Shown here piece after piece: positions 22,020-34,072 of a stretch of DNA of 64,000 nt. Location: the NCBI GenBank assembly GCA_928212115.1, contig CAKMRJ010005412.1, positions 249,808,147-249,872,146 on the forward strand. Reading direction: 5' to 3'. Under the pieces are notes generated by a model that was not told the origin of the DNA, did no database searches, and saw nothing but the letters and a program-made list of their open reading frames with translations. How positions within the stretch are numbered: the first letter of the stretch is position 1; each line of letters begins with the position of its first letter. Position numbers and translations under genes: made by a program. Source of the stretch: Lactuca virosa. Its lineage: Eukaryota > Streptophyta > Magnoliopsida > Asterales > Asteraceae.

Positions 22020-23089
22020 GTGAGTTTCGCCTCACTGTACCCATGGGTCGAAGGCACCAATGTCGGCCTAATAGTTTTGGTTATCTTCTAGTAGAGGGAT
22101 GCTCTAGGGACTGTATATAGTCATGGAGGATAGACTGAGGACTTTTGATCTAAGCTCACTTACCTGTTCCTTGTTTGGTTGTGGTTCTAGAGTAGATCAC
22201 ATGTCCAGGTGACTATCTCACCTCTGAGTATATACGACCATGCATTCCTTGGATTGTTGATATTTAGTATGCAACTATGCTATAGTGATCTGTTAGATCT
22301 GTGTTCTGGGATCAAGCATGCTGCTTTGTTGTAACAATCTGTAGAACTGTATGTTATTTGTGTTTGTTGGTTATCACCTATGGAGTGCCCTTAGGGACTA
22401 TTTGTGGTCATGTAGAATAGCCTGAGAACTCTCAATCTAGGCTCTTGCTTATTCCTTGTTTGGTTGTGGCTCTAGAGTAGTATCACCTATTCGGGTGGCT
22501 ATCTCATCTCTGGTTACTTAGGGTTACACATTTGATTGAGGGTAGCTGGTGGTATGACTAAATGTTGTGAGAGGACTAGTACGCAGTAGTGAGCTTTCTC
22601 ACTGTAACCGTGGGTCAAAGGCACCAATGCCGGCCCATTATTTTGTTATGTAGAATGCTAGTTGTCTTTGTGATATTTTCATGAAAGACATCGGGGTAGC
22701 TCGTGGCACTTGGATGTTAGACCATGGGGGTGGCCCATGGCATTTCAATGAAAGACCATGGGGGTAGCCCATGGCACTTGGATGTTAGACCATGAGGGCA
22801 GCCCATGGCATTTCAAGGAAAGACCATGGGAGTAGCCCATGACACTTGGATGTTAAACCATCGGGGTAGCCCATGGCACTTGGATGTTAGACCGTGGGGG
22901 TAGCCCATGGCCTTTCAAGGAAAGACCATGGGGGTAGCCCATGACACTTGATATCAGACCATGGGGGTAGCCCATGGCATTTCAGGTAAAAGACCATGGG
23001 GCTAGCCCATGGCAAATGTATGTATGGTATGTGGTGTTTTGGGGGAAACTCACTAAGCTTTATGCTTACCCAGTTTTTTATTGTTTCAG
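22020..23089 (+). other. intron-like segment within LTR of element C
   Basis: The donor is GAG/GTGAGT at 22020 and the acceptor TGTTTCAG/G ends at 23089. ACTCACTAAGC lies about 35 bases before the acceptor. The GTGAG of the donor can pair with CTCAC eleven bases downstream. Confidence 0.4.
22680..23010 (+). repeat. tandem CCATGGG hairpin array
   Basis: About nine units of 38-42 bp follow the pattern GACCATGGGGGTAGCCCATGGCA followed by CTTGGATGTTA or TTTCAAGGAAA. Each unit folds with CCATGGG against CCCATGG. The matching 3' LTR array (28500-28670) has fewer units. Confidence 0.9.
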
Positions 23090-23295
23090 GTGTCATCGGG
23101 TATTGCGAGAAGGCAAAAGAGGGACTGTACACACTCATCAGCAACTTTGAAGATTTCGTGTTTCCTACGATACTCTGATTTTAATAAGTGCAATTTGGAA
23201 TAAACGACTTTCTTAAATAATGGATTAATAAATTGGGAATATTACCTTAAATAAAAACAAATAATAATTTTTTATTTGGAAAATAGGACGTTACA

Positions 23296-24212
23296 AGTTG
23301 GTATCAGAGCCCTGGTTTGAGTGCATTGAAGGAACACTTGTGTGAATCCAGTCTCAAACTAGGATCCGATAGTTTTTGCCAATGTTTTTGAAAAAAAAAA
23401 AAGAGAAATGATAATAAAAGTGTTGGGTTAAGGACATGAGATCGGTCTCTTGTCATGTTCTTGTTTGATTGTTGGCTTGGGATCAGGAATGTGGACCTTG
23501 ACTTAACTTTGACTTTCAGGAGGATGCAGTGCGTACAGTCAGCCAAAGCCCGAACAGGAGAGTGGTTCCCAAAATACCTACACTTGTTATGTTTGCTGAG
23601 TTTTGATTTTTACTGATATATGAATTGTTAGAAAAGCATGCTAGTGAATTCGGTTCTTTTAGAAGCCGTTGGATAGTGATGCCTGATTTCTGTGATACCT
23701 TCTGATTTAGGGAGTTTCTTATCTGATATATATGTTGTTGATTGTGTATTTTCTACGTTTATGTTGATTAGTTGTATATGGTCGGGATTGAATAGCCCTA
23801 GAATGATCGACTTGCCCTTACTTCATGTTCCTTGTTTGGTTGTGGATTTAGGGCAGATTCGATTATGCGACAGTCTATTTGATCTTGTATTGTGTACACC
23901 AAGCATGCACAGAAGAAACCAGTGGTGCATAAGCGAGGGTAATCCTAAGAAGAGTGCCTAGGAATTTAGTTGTAGCTCGCAGGATTAGTGGGTGTTAGTA
24001 CACATAGGAGTAGCTTAGTGAAGTGACTTAGGACCTTGGAATAAATTCTGAATCAACTACGGATACGTGTGGAAGATAGTATGGGCCCGTACTACGGAAA
24101 GCACAGGATCCGTATGAGATTCAAGAGGAATTTTGAGGCTGCTAAGGAACTATTAGGAGTAGGAACTTGTGTGGAGCACTGTATTATGATGTCTGATCTT
24201 TCCTTTATATAT
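23296..24212 (+). promoter_or_regulatory. primer site and leader of element C
   Basis: The canonical primer site is at 23299-23310. The leader has a stem-loop module (23802-23860): ATGATCGA pairs with TCGATTAT and TGCCCT with AGGGCA around the TTCCTTGTTTGGTTGTGG apex (23828-23845). At 24076-24095 it has ATAGTATGGGCCCGTACTAC, the GGGCCC loop hairpin, 117 bases before the gag ATG. Confidence 0.75.
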
Positions 24213-25230
24213 TTTCTGTATGGCGACTATCGAAGATTTAGGATGAGGAGTCGGAGCAAGTGGCCAAGATGGGCCAAGGTTGACTGAGGACCGGGTCAGG
24301 GAGATCATTCGTGAGGAGTTTGTTTCTTTTTTCAAGGGGCAGATACCGGAGTTCGTTGGGCCTGTTAAGGCCGCTATGATGGAGTACTTCGATGACCGAT
24401 ATGCTACACTTTCTGAGATTGTTGTTGCTTCAGCTACCGCGGTTGTTGCTGCTGTTGGGGCTCGAGGAGAGAGATATTTCCAGTATCGGGACTTCGATCA
24501 TACTAAGACCTAGAGCTTGATGGGGATTGGACTTGATTGTGTCGATGAGATGGCTGTCTGACATGGAGGGTTGCTTCTCCAAGTGTTCTTAACCAAATGA
24601 CCAGAAGGTCAAGTGCGCCCTCAACCTTCTCAGTTCGGGGCAAGGGACTGGTGGAGACTAGTAACTAGTTCTTATACTCCTAAGCAGAGGGCCGCAATGA
24701 CTTAGGAGAAGTTCTCGGAGATGTTCCGCGCAAGGTATGTTCCCCTGGTAGAGAGGGAGAGACTGGCCCAGTAGTACCTGGATCTGAGACAGACGACTGA
24801 GTCGGTGACGGAGATCAGCAAGATGTTCACTGAGAGGGCTTTGTTCAGTCCTAAGTTCGCTACTTCAGAGCAGGCTCAGATGACTCAGTACCTGAGTATG
24901 CTAAAGATATACATTCGACAGTTTGTTTCCACTCAACGCTATGGTTCTCTTGCTAAGCTTCAGAACACCGCGAGGAGGCGAGAGATTGAGATAGAGACCC
25001 AGGAGAAGGAGCAGTGTTAGGCTCCGGATCAGTCCCAGCCTGCAGCGAAGTGGTTCAAGTCCATCGTCCAGAGTTCAGGATCAGTTGGAGGGAGGCACAG
25101 ACCTTTTTTATGTCACATGTGTGGTGAGGAGGGTCATTTTGGAAGAGACTTCATGCGGAGTGTGTGAGTTTGTTTTCATTGCAGTCAGGAAGGTCACATC
25201 ACAGCTCATTTCCCTTTTCTCAATGAGGTA
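24213..25230 (+). pseudogene. gag of element C
   Basis: It starts MATIED near 24213 but loses frame almost at once. Recognisable parts are EDRVREIIREEFVSFFKGQIPEF and MMEYFDDRYATLSEIVVA (24280-24513), MFTERALFSPKFATSEQAQMT (24805-25020), and two zinc-knuckle remnants near 25110-25220. The first knuckle has lost its final cysteine (HFGRDF) and the second follows a stop. It is closely similar to the gag at 16613-17650. Confidence 0.85.
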
Positions 25231-26107
25231 CTGGATCTTACACCCTTAGCTTGGCAGTTACCCGATGGTCGTCAGGGGACCGCCAGCGTCCCGAGGACCA
25301 AGATTTGAGTTGGTAGTTCTTATATCTAGCAATTGTGGTAGTATTGGTGTGCGTCTGAAACTTCATTCTATGTTTCAAGTTCAGTTGTCATCTTGGATGA
25401 TCAGTTCAATGAAATTATGTTATTTAGCTTTGTTGAAATTGATCTCTTGTTATGTATGAATGTTGTGTGGGTTCAGATTCTCATGTGCATGTAGATATCG
25501 GTAGTTGGGATCAAGTGGTGGAGTTCGAGTTAGTCTAGGTATCGAAGGACTATGAAGTTCTCAGTTTCTAGCATAACTCAAGTGGGGGCGAGTGGAACCA
25601 CGCAGCAGGAAGACCTTATGTCAAGGTTCATTTCTCAGTCGGATTTCTCTAAGTTCCAGATTTTTGCGCAACAGCTAAATCATCAGGTTTCACGACAACA
25701 CCACCGACAGCTGTTGGATTTACCCTTCGAATCGTATTACTCCTAGTTGTGATAGCGTCTGTAAGGTGTGCTTGTGCTAAAACCATAGGGTGTTAGAAGA
25801 TCAGGTTGAGGGTTCGCTTGTCTGTTAAATTCTGATTGGGGGTGATCCCTAGTGTTGATAGTGGATAGCTCAGTTGGGCTGTCGGAGCAGAGTAAGAGTG
25901 TGGTTCAGTTCAATTTGAGATCAATTAGTTTTATTTGCAGTTATTCCCTTTTGGTGCTGGATTTGAGTGCCGACATTTGGCTGAGATACTCGGAGATCGA
26001 TTGATCTCGCGGATTTTCGTTCATCTTCGTTGTTTTGGGGGAGTGCATCTTGAAGTAGAAGCGAGAGCTGATTTCAAAGACGGAATCTAATTTAAGTGGG
26101 TGAGAAT
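25231..26107 (+). other. non-coding 3' interior and polypurine tract of element C
   Basis: No pol motif is seen. The sequence parallels 17651-18555 of element B. It ends TTAAGTGGGTGAGAAT at 26107, directly before the LTR. Confidence 0.7.
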
Positions 26108-28939
26108 TGTATCATTTCGTTTAAAATAAGATAAAATAAATAATAAAGTCTAAAAACCCCAAGATTTATTTTATATTTTTATTTTATTTTTAGCCCTAAA
26201 TCTGTAATAATTTATCAGTGTTATCCATAAGGAGTTAAATGTTATAATTTCTTCAATTTGGGATATATATTGTAACATTTGCACTTAAAATGTTAGGAAT
26301 TTCGTGAAGTAGGGGCTGTTTCGTAATTAATGGGTTTAATTTGAAAAGAAGGGAGGATGGAAGGACTGAAATTGTTAAAATGTATTCAAGTTTGACGTGG
26401 GGGACGGGGACTTAAACCCATCAACCTACCCTTCCCCTCATCGTATACTCACCCGAAAACCCTAACCCTATTCTTGTTAAGCAGTCGACACCTTATCTCC
26501 TTTTACTTCCAGCCGTCGTCGTACCTCCTTCTGCTGCATCGTGAACCTCCAAGCACTCCGCCGCTGTACCCACTGTTGTTGAAGTCGAAGGCTTCCATTG
26601 GACGTCGTGACAGCGGGCGATTATAAGAAGCAAGCCATGAATATCGTTGGTTCTGTTCCGGTTAGAGATTGTATACCTCCCCCCATCTTCTCCGTCTTTT
26701 TCTACTGCTACATCGTCACTGCCGTTCCGACGGCTATTCCGTTGCAGCCATATCGTCCGACTGCCACACGCCACCATGAGGGTGGCTGAGTTTGGGTGTG
26801 TGTTTCTGTGTAGGATGCTCGTGTGTCCATGTGTGTGCTTGTTTCAGTCAAAGTCGCATGTGTGGGTGCGTTTTAGTTGGCCAGAAAACGAAAGGACCGC
26901 CGTGGCAGCCAACCATGGTGGTTGGCACCCGTTTTCTGCCCTTTCTACTACCACCAACCACCGTGTGAGGTGGTTGTGTCTGTAATGTAGTGTGTGTGTG
27001 AGCATATTTTAATTGTGTAAGGATGTATGGAAATTCTTGGCTGGAAATTGAAGAAAAAACCCGCCACCAGCACCGTGAGGTGGTGCCTGCCATCTTCTGT
27101 CGTCGTCTGCCACCATCTTGGTGGTTGTATTGGGCATTTTTCCTTGTTCTTTTGGTGTAAGTGTGTGTATGTGTGATGTAGGAATTTTTATGTGTGCTTG
27201 GATTGTTGGAATCATCACTTGAAACTATCACCGTTGTTGCCGTGTGCAGGTGGCTGTCACCTCGGACCGCCGCCGACCACCACTACCCGAGCTGGCAGTG
27301 GGTGGTACCCGAATTATTAGATAATAAACTACCTAAACATCTAACATTGTACCGAGTGGCACGCTTTTGGGTTGGCAACCCTAATTAGGGTTTAGAAAAC
27401 CCGAATGTCAAGAAAACCCTTTTGGAGTTGGTCGGGGCCTGCGTGAAAACTATTAGTTAAACTTTAAATAATACTTAATAATGCCCTACAATTAACTTAA
27501 TGCAATATTGGAATTAATGAATTAAGTTATTAAGGGGTTAAGTGTGGAACCCTAGAATCGGGGAGCTCAATTTTGGACGATGATCGGGCGCGTATTTGGA
27601 CCATTGATTGGATTATTATTATACCCGAGAATGACTAAGTGAAACCTTAATCAGTCTTCCCCTTAGGTGATTAGGTCCTTAATAGGTTAATTGTTCTCAC
27701 TTAACGCTAATCTTCATTTTATGTGAAACCCTAATCGTCATTTCATGTGAGGTGGTCACTGTTGCAAGTGACTATGACCTGTGATTGGGTATTGACTCAA
27801 GTATCTTCCTATAGGTGATTGGAAGTGTGTTGAAGTTGGTAGAGTCCTTCATTGCTATAGTGGTTATCTATGCACATATCAAGGTGAGTTTCGCCTCATT
27901 GTACCCGTGGGTCGAAGGCACCAATGTCGGCCCCCTAGTTTTGGTTATCTGCTAGTAGAGGGATGCTCTAGGGACTGTATATAGTCATGTAGGATAGACT
28001 GAGGACTTTTGATCTAAGCTCTCTTAGTTGTTCCTTGTTTGGTTGTGGTTCTAGATTAGGATCTCATGTCCGGGTGACTATCTCACCTCTGAGTATATAC
28101 GACCATGCATTCCTTGGATTGTTGATATTTAGTATGCTGTTATGCTATAGTGATCTGTTAGATCTGTGTTCTGGGATCGAGTATGCTGCTTTGCTCTAAC
28201 AATCTGTAGAATTGTATGTTATTTGTCCTTGTTGGTTATCACCTATGGAGTGCCTGAGAACTCTCGATCTAGGCTCTAGCATGTTCCTTGCTTGGTTGTG
28301 GCTCTAGAGTAGTATCACCTGTTCGGGTGGCTATCTCATCTCTGGTTACTTAGGGTTACGCATTATTCGGAGGGTAGCTGGTCATAGGACTGTATGTTGT
28401 GAGAGGACTAGTAGGCAGTAATGATCTTTCTCACTGTAACCGTGGGTCGAAGGCACCAGTGCATACCCATTACGTTGTTATGTAGAATGCTAGTTGTCTT
28501 TGTGATATTTGCATGAAAGACCCCAGGGGTAGACTGTCGCACTTGGATGTTAGACCATGGGGGTAGCCCATGGCATTTCAAGGAAAGACCATGGGGGTAA
28601 CCCATGACACTTGGATATCAGACCATAGGGGTAGCCCATGGCATTTGAGGGAAAAGACCATAGCAAATGTATGTATGGTATGTGTATTTTAAGGGAAACT
28701 CGCTAAGCTTTATGCTTAGCCAGTTGTTTATTGTTTCACGTGTCATCGGTGATTGTGGGAAGGCAAAAGTGAGACTGTACACACCCATCGGCAACTTTGA
28801 AGATTCTGTGTTTCCTACAATACTCTGATTTTAATAAGTGCAATTTGGAATAAATGGCTTTCTTAAATAATGGATTAATAAATTTGGGAATATTACCTTA
28901 AATAAAACAAATTGTTGGAAAATGGGACGTTACAGCATC
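26108..28939 (+). repeat. 3' LTR of element C and target duplication
   Basis: It mirrors the 5' LTR with deletions (2,827 bp). Stem-loop modules are at 28031-28048 and 28284-28301 (one change), and the hairpin array is shorter. It ends GGGACGTTACA, then GCATC (28935-28939). Confidence 0.92.
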
Positions 28940-29492
28940 ACAACTTAATTCGAAGGTCAGCAATGAAATAGAGGATCTCAGATAGATCAAATATGCAAAT
29001 TTTTGGTTATCAGGATGCGGGGTATGTATTGTCTTGGTACCAATGATTGAGACTTGTGTTGGGAGTCGCCCTTGTTTTTTGAATACGTGGTTTCAGCAGC
29101 AATGAATGGTTAGGGATTTTGTTTTACCAGTTATTAGCAAGATAATCCAGGAACGGGAAGGTTTCGTTCAGCTTAGGTTGCGAATTAGAGTCTTTATGGA
29201 TGTGGAATGAGATGATTTTTTTGTTGGGAAGTCACACACAGTTTAGGGTTTTCAGTTTTCGGACAGAGCAGTTGGGTTTGTATTTGTGGGCTAAGGATGG
29301 AGTGGTAAGGTCCATTCCCTTGTCAAGTTAAGTGAATTCTGCTAAGATTAGGCTTGATGGCAGTGTAAGACGGTAGTCATCTGTATGGGATGACTTTTCA
29401 TTTCAAATCGGAGCTCAAGATGTCTGGAAAGGTTAACTAGTGTTGTAGAGGAACTAGTAAGGGATGATTTCGAGGACAAAATTGAATTAAAG
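28940..29492 (+). other. 3' internal remnant of element K
   Basis: This continues the sequence interrupted at 20299. It is non-coding and has no recognisable pol. Its end, GATTTCGAGGACAAAATTG, matches the way gypsy interiors end before the polypurine tract (compare CGAGGACGAAATCAAA at 18519). That supports reading 29493 as the start of a 3' LTR. Confidence 0.5.
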
Positions 29493-31325
29493 TTTAACAT
29501 TCAAGTTTTGGTAAGTTTCTCTTTTAGCCCTTAATGCAAATTTGTTAACATTTTGGTCCCTGGCTAGTACGCGGGGCGTACTCTATGAGTACGCTTAGCG
29601 TACTAGCCCATTAGATGATCGTGGGTTTCACCCACGTACGCGGGGCGTACGTGGAGTACGCATGACATAAGTAATGCATGGGAAAACCCTAATTTTTAGG
29701 GTTTGCACCCTATTTAAAGCTCATTATAACACCTCTTGGAAACTTTTGATCAACTTCCATCTTCCTTTATCCTGAAAACGAAACCCTAAGTGCTTCTTGT
29801 GACTTTTGAGCTTGTAAGTGTGATGTTGGTGGCGTTTTAGTGAAAGAAGAATATGAAGAACTCTTGGTGGTTGCTTGGAGGGATAGCTTGAGATTATAAA
29901 TCCATGATTTTCTACTCATTTGCAAGCCTTTTTAGGTAAAAATCTCTCACCTTGATGATCATTTATGTTAGATCTACTTTATGGGTTATTTGTGCATTTT
30001 TTAGTCTTTTTAGTTAAAGATGAGCTTTTGATCTAATCCAAAAGTAATGGTCCTAGATCTTAGCTCCATTTAGGCCCTATGTTCATAAAAATGCAAGCTT
30101 TATGGAGGATATTGGTCCGTGCATGCATTAAGATCTTTATTAAGCTTCTTTTTGAGGTTTGAGTCCCATTAAGCCGTGCATGACTGTAAATTTGTCAACT
30201 TTACGTGATAACTCACCCTTAGGGACTTGATTTAAGAGTATAGCAAAAGGTCTTAACTGATTTAGTGACTAATGAAGAGATCTAGTAAGCAGAGGAGTAC
30301 GTTGGGCGTATAAGCTGAGTACGCCCCACGTACTCAATAGTTGGGCGTTTGGGCTTGGCCTTCTCGGTTTAGACCATAGTTTGGGCCTTATTGGGCCATT
30401 AAACTTCTGATTTGGGTTTTGGACTAGTATGTTCGGCTTCCTTGGATTTAGGCCCATGATGGATTTTGGGCCCAATTAGGAAGATTGGGCCACAATTGGG
30501 CTTTGGGTTAGCATTTAGGATTTGTGCATTTTAAGTAGTGAGTTGGGCCTTGGCTTTGGGCCAAGTTAGAAAAAGGGTAAAATTGTCTTTTACCCTGGTC
30601 ATGGGCTAAGTAGCTTGGATTCTTGGTTATGGGTCGAGATCCAATTAATCATTGGGATGTTATTTTGATGATGATAGCGTGGGGATTTTTCTGGAGTAGA
30701 AGGCAGAGATTTATTTGTGTATTTTAGCAGCTACAGGTGAGTTTCCTCGATGTGTTTAGCGGGTCGAAGGCACCAATGTCGGCCCATGGTTTGTTATGTT
30801 AGGATGCTAGATGTTTGCATGACTCTTGCATGTGTTATGTGCGTGTATGCTTACAGGACGGGGCCCAATAACCATTCTATATTCTATTTATCTTTGTGAT
30901 TATTGCATGTGTTATGTGTTTATTTGTTTATTTGTTATATGTATATCGGGCGGGAATCGGTCACTGACATATATATATATGTATACCGAGCGGGGCTCGA
31001 TTCCGGAGGGGGGGGGGGGGGGGGGGGGGGCAATGTCGGGCGGGGCCCTTTATGTGTTTATTATGTATGGTATGTGGTATTTTGGGGAACTAACTAAGCT
31101 TTGTCCTTATGGTTTTCAGTTTATGTTTTAGGTACTTCTGGTTCGAAGGGGAAGAGTCCGGGATGATTGCAATGCACACACCACCTCCTTCCGCATTTGA
31201 TGATAACTCTGATGTTTTATGATGTATTTGATACACTTTGTTCCACCATGGTTTTATGATGATGTTTTGGATAATAGTTTTATTAATTTAAAAACGATTT
31301 TTGGTCTTAATTTTGGGACGTTTCA
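29493..31325 (+). repeat. LTR of element K (first of two adjacent LTRs)
   Basis: 1,833 bp, start TTTAACATTC (a changed TGTAACA) and end GGGACGTTTCA. It contains GTACGC-GGG-GCGTAC and AGTACGCT/AGCGTACT palindromes (29570-29665) and GAGTACG/CGTACTC (near 30320). TATTTAAA lies near 29711. AG/GTGAGT (30735), the GGGTCGAAGGCACCAATGTC box (30763), GGGCGGGGCCC hairpins, and the ACTAACTAAGC box (31090) follow. Confidence 0.8.
31008..31030. repeat. poly(G) run
   Basis: Twenty-three consecutive G lie within a G-rich hairpin array of the LTR. Length errors in assembly are likely here. Confidence 0.9.
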
Positions 31326-31341
31326 TAAAGTGAGGGAGAGT
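31326..31341 (+). other. isolated polypurine tract between two LTRs
   Basis: TAAAGTGAGGGAGAGT is all that separates the LTR ending at 31325 from the LTR starting at 31342. It looks like the 3' end of a deleted interior. There is no primer site. Confidence 0.65.
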
Positions 31342-34072
31342 TGTAACACCCGATTCTCAGACACTTTTCATTTTTGGCTTAAATAAACAAATTCTTGCAA
31401 AATTTGTCCTTATGCGGGGCATACACAATGTGTACGTAGGGCGCAATTCATTAAATATGGATGGGGACTTCATGCAGTACATTGGGCATAAATAAGGTGT
31501 ATACAGGTATACTCATGTTGATCCCAAAACCCTAAGTTTTAAGGTTGGGACCCTATTTAAACACCTTAAGTCCCTTGAGACCTCTTCATGTTCAACCTCC
31601 AATCTCCTCAAAGCAGTCATTTCGAAACCCTAGCTACTTTGTTAAGATCTTGAGCATTTTGAGTGAGTATTTGTGTGTTTTGTTAAGAAGGAATCCATTA
31701 AATAAGCATTGGTGAGCTTGGAGCTTGAATATCTAGAACTTCCATCCCATTTACAAGCTTCAGAAGGTATAAAGCTTGAACCTTTATGATTCCCTTATTT
31801 AGATATAGGTTAGCTTAGAGTTTTACATGCTTTTGGGCCCATGGTTTTTGTTCTTGTGAGTAGAAGTTACTCCAGATCTTGTGATTGTCATATCTTGTCA
31901 TTTCTGAGGATTTTAACTCATAAAAATGGGATCTTGATGGTTGCTTTTCACCAATGCAAGGGTTTGGAGTCATTAGAGGATATTAAGGATCTAAGGTTTG
32001 GTTTTGGACTCCATTAATTCATAAAGTCGGGAACTTTATGGCTTTAGACGTCCATTAGAGTCAGATTTGAGGGTTGTATGTTTGGTCTGAAGCTATTAAG
32101 AGCTTAATAAGGAGGTTGGAAAGCTTCTCAGTTACGTAGGGCGTAACCTCTAAGTATACAGCGCGTAGCGAGGCTTGACCCCATTTTATGTGGGACGGAT
32201 CTATGCATTACGCAAAGCTAGGGTACACATGGCGTACGACCAAAAGGCAATATTGGTCATTTTGAGCTTTAGACCAAGTTGGGTGGGGTCTAGCCTTGGA
32301 AGGGTAAAATGATCTTTTACACTAATAAGAGAGAATATGAAATTGACCTTTGATTATGGGTTATTACCCTAATTACTAATTAGGGTTGGTTTTGATATGT
32401 TCAGTGTGAGGAGCATTTGTAGCAGCAACGTGTGTGAGATTTGGTTATCTTCAGATTGAGGTGAGTCTCTTCACAGTATTTGCGGGTCAAAGGCAGCAAT
32501 GTCGACCCATTGGATTATGTTTATAAAATTCTAGTTGTCTTTGTGACTCTTTCATGAAATCGTATGTATATTTGGGTGGGGCCCACTATATGTGTTAGGC
32601 GGGGCGCACTACATGTTAGTGACGGATATGTACGGGGCGGGGCCCAATGGACGTCGGGCAGGGCCCGATGTATCTATGGAATGTGATATTTTGGGTAACT
32701 CACTGAGCTTTGTGCTTCTAGTTTTTATTTAAGGTTTTAGCTACCTCTGGTTCGAAAGGGAAGGGCCCAGCATGATCGCACAGCATCCACCGGTGTTCCG
32801 CATTCTATGATTTTGATTTGTACTCTGATAACTTTTTTCTACATTGTCACACTTTGATTGGTTTTGAAATGAATTATTGATGGTTTTTGTTGAATTAAAA
32901 ATAAAATTTTTTACTTAGTATTTTTGGGACTGTTAAATGTGACTCGAGCATTTGGATCATGTTCATGGAGCATTTGGAGCACTTGGAACTCAATGGAGAA
33001 CTTGGGGTACATGGAGCATGTGACAAATGAAACGGGTCATCTAAGAAGGGAATGGATCGTCTGACAAAGGAACGGATCATATAGAAGGGGGTTTAGAGCA
33101 CCTGGAAGGGGTTTGGAGCACTTGGGAGTGATATGGAGCAACAAAGGAACATTTTGCTCCAAATGATGAAGTGTTGGGCCAAAAAGGATGTTGTTGCACC
33201 AAGGGCATTCCTTCTTGTGCCAAGCATATCCCTCTTGCGCCATGAAGAAGCCTTATTGCACCAAGTAGGTTCTTGTTTCTCCAAGCATGTACTTGTTGTG
33301 CCACGATGGTCCTTGTTGCGCAAAGGTGATGATGTTGCTCCAAACTAGAATTTATTATGCCACTATTGATGCATGTTGCACCATCATCGTGCAATATGGG
33401 ACATTTTGGTTCCTTGATGAGCCATGGTATCCCTAATGAGCCAAGTATGCTATGAAGTCCTATGTGAGGCTCAAAATCGTTCAAGGATGCTCAGAAGTTG
33501 GTATTACTCAAGGATTATACCATGTTGTTCCACCATGATGGATGTTGGGCCATTATTGTTCATGATGCGCCACTTATATATCATGATGCTCCACTATGTC
33601 TCAAGGTGCTCCATCATGTGTGTTGTTGATGTTCATGGGTTGTATGACATGGACGAATGTTCCAGAAGATGTTGCATGGCGGAATATGATTGGTTGTCAC
33701 CATTCATGGGCATATGCGCTTGGTCATTAGGGTTTTAGGTCTGATCCCTCAAGTATAAATAGGGATGCATGCAGAGTCATTTGAAGAGTCTTGTGTCTTG
33801 TATCTTGTATCCTTAATGAGTAGGACGAATCTATGGTGAATTGTACTTGTAACCTCTGTTTAAGAACTATGAAATAAAGAATACTCCCCTCCTATCCATG
33901 GACGTAGGTCACCTTGACCGAACCACGTAAATACTGTGTCTTTGTGTGGTTATCGCTTTTGCCTGTTATCCGCAGTACTTTCTAACAATGGTCATCAGAA
34001 CTTGGCAAGTGGCATCAGATTTGTTCTGAGTCATGACAAGTATAACCTGCTTTCCCTAACAGGGACATTACA
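31342..34072 (+). repeat. second LTR of the K pair, holding solo LTR J
   Basis: It starts TGTAACACCCGATTCTC and carries the same ordered boxes as the previous LTR: AGGTGAGT near 32459, GGGTCAAAGGCAGCAATGTC, GGGGCGGGGCCC hairpins 32570-32680, and AACTCACTGAGC near 32697. It is interrupted at 32930 by solo LTR J and finishes ATTACA at 34067-34072. Without J its length is about 1,595 bp. Confidence 0.78.
32931..34061 (+). mobile_element. solo LTR J
   Basis: 1,131 bp, TGTTA start and TAACA end, flanked by GGGAC at 32926-32930 and 34062-34066. A TATAAAT box (33754-33760) and an AATAAA signal (33873-33878) are placed as in an LTR. There is no interior, so this is a solo LTR. Its upstream half holds many short units with a TTGYNCCA core (33130-33620) on short paired arms such as CTTG/CAAG or GATG/CATC. 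Frames at 33037-33738 arise from these units and are not genes. Confidence 0.75.

Larger units (their letters stand above)
20300..23295 (+). repeat. 5' LTR of element C
   Basis: Ends TGTAACATT/GGACGTTACA. Frames at 20705-21434 are LTR sequence rich in GCC/ACC runs, not genes. It contains a GCAGCC/GGCTGC-like hairpin around 21115-21140 and an AGGTGAGT donor-like site (22018). Two stem-loop modules with the TTCCTTGTTTGGTTGTGG apex lie at 22167-22184 and 22452-22469. A hairpin array (22680-23010) and the AACTCACTAAGC box (23047) follow. Confidence 0.93.
20300..28934 (+). mobile_element. complete gag-only gypsy element C
   Basis: 8,635 bp flanked by GCATC (20295-20299 and 28935-28939). The 5' LTR is 20300-23295 (2,996 bp), primer site TGGTATCAGAGC 23299-23310, decayed gag about 24213-25230, polypurine tract about 26090-26107, 3' LTR 26108-28934 (2,827 bp). 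The LTRs differ visibly (first bases TGTAACATTCCG against TGTATCATTTCG, several indels), so it is older than N or D. No pol is visible. Intact ends and target duplication show it transposed as a unit, which requires enzymes from another element. Confidence 0.92.

Noticed and set aside
22680..23010. Possible CRISPR-like array
   Set aside because: Units are near-contiguous degenerate hairpins in an LTR, with no spacers or cas genes, in a plant genome.
30826..31131. Frame with a glycine run (30826-31131)
   Set aside because: The glycines come from the 23-G run in an LTR; no coding support.
32931..34061. J as a 5' LTR (32931-33987) plus primer site ATGGTCATCAGAAC
   Set aside because: The GGGAC target duplication places the end at 34061, so the whole 1,131 bp behaves as one solo LTR.
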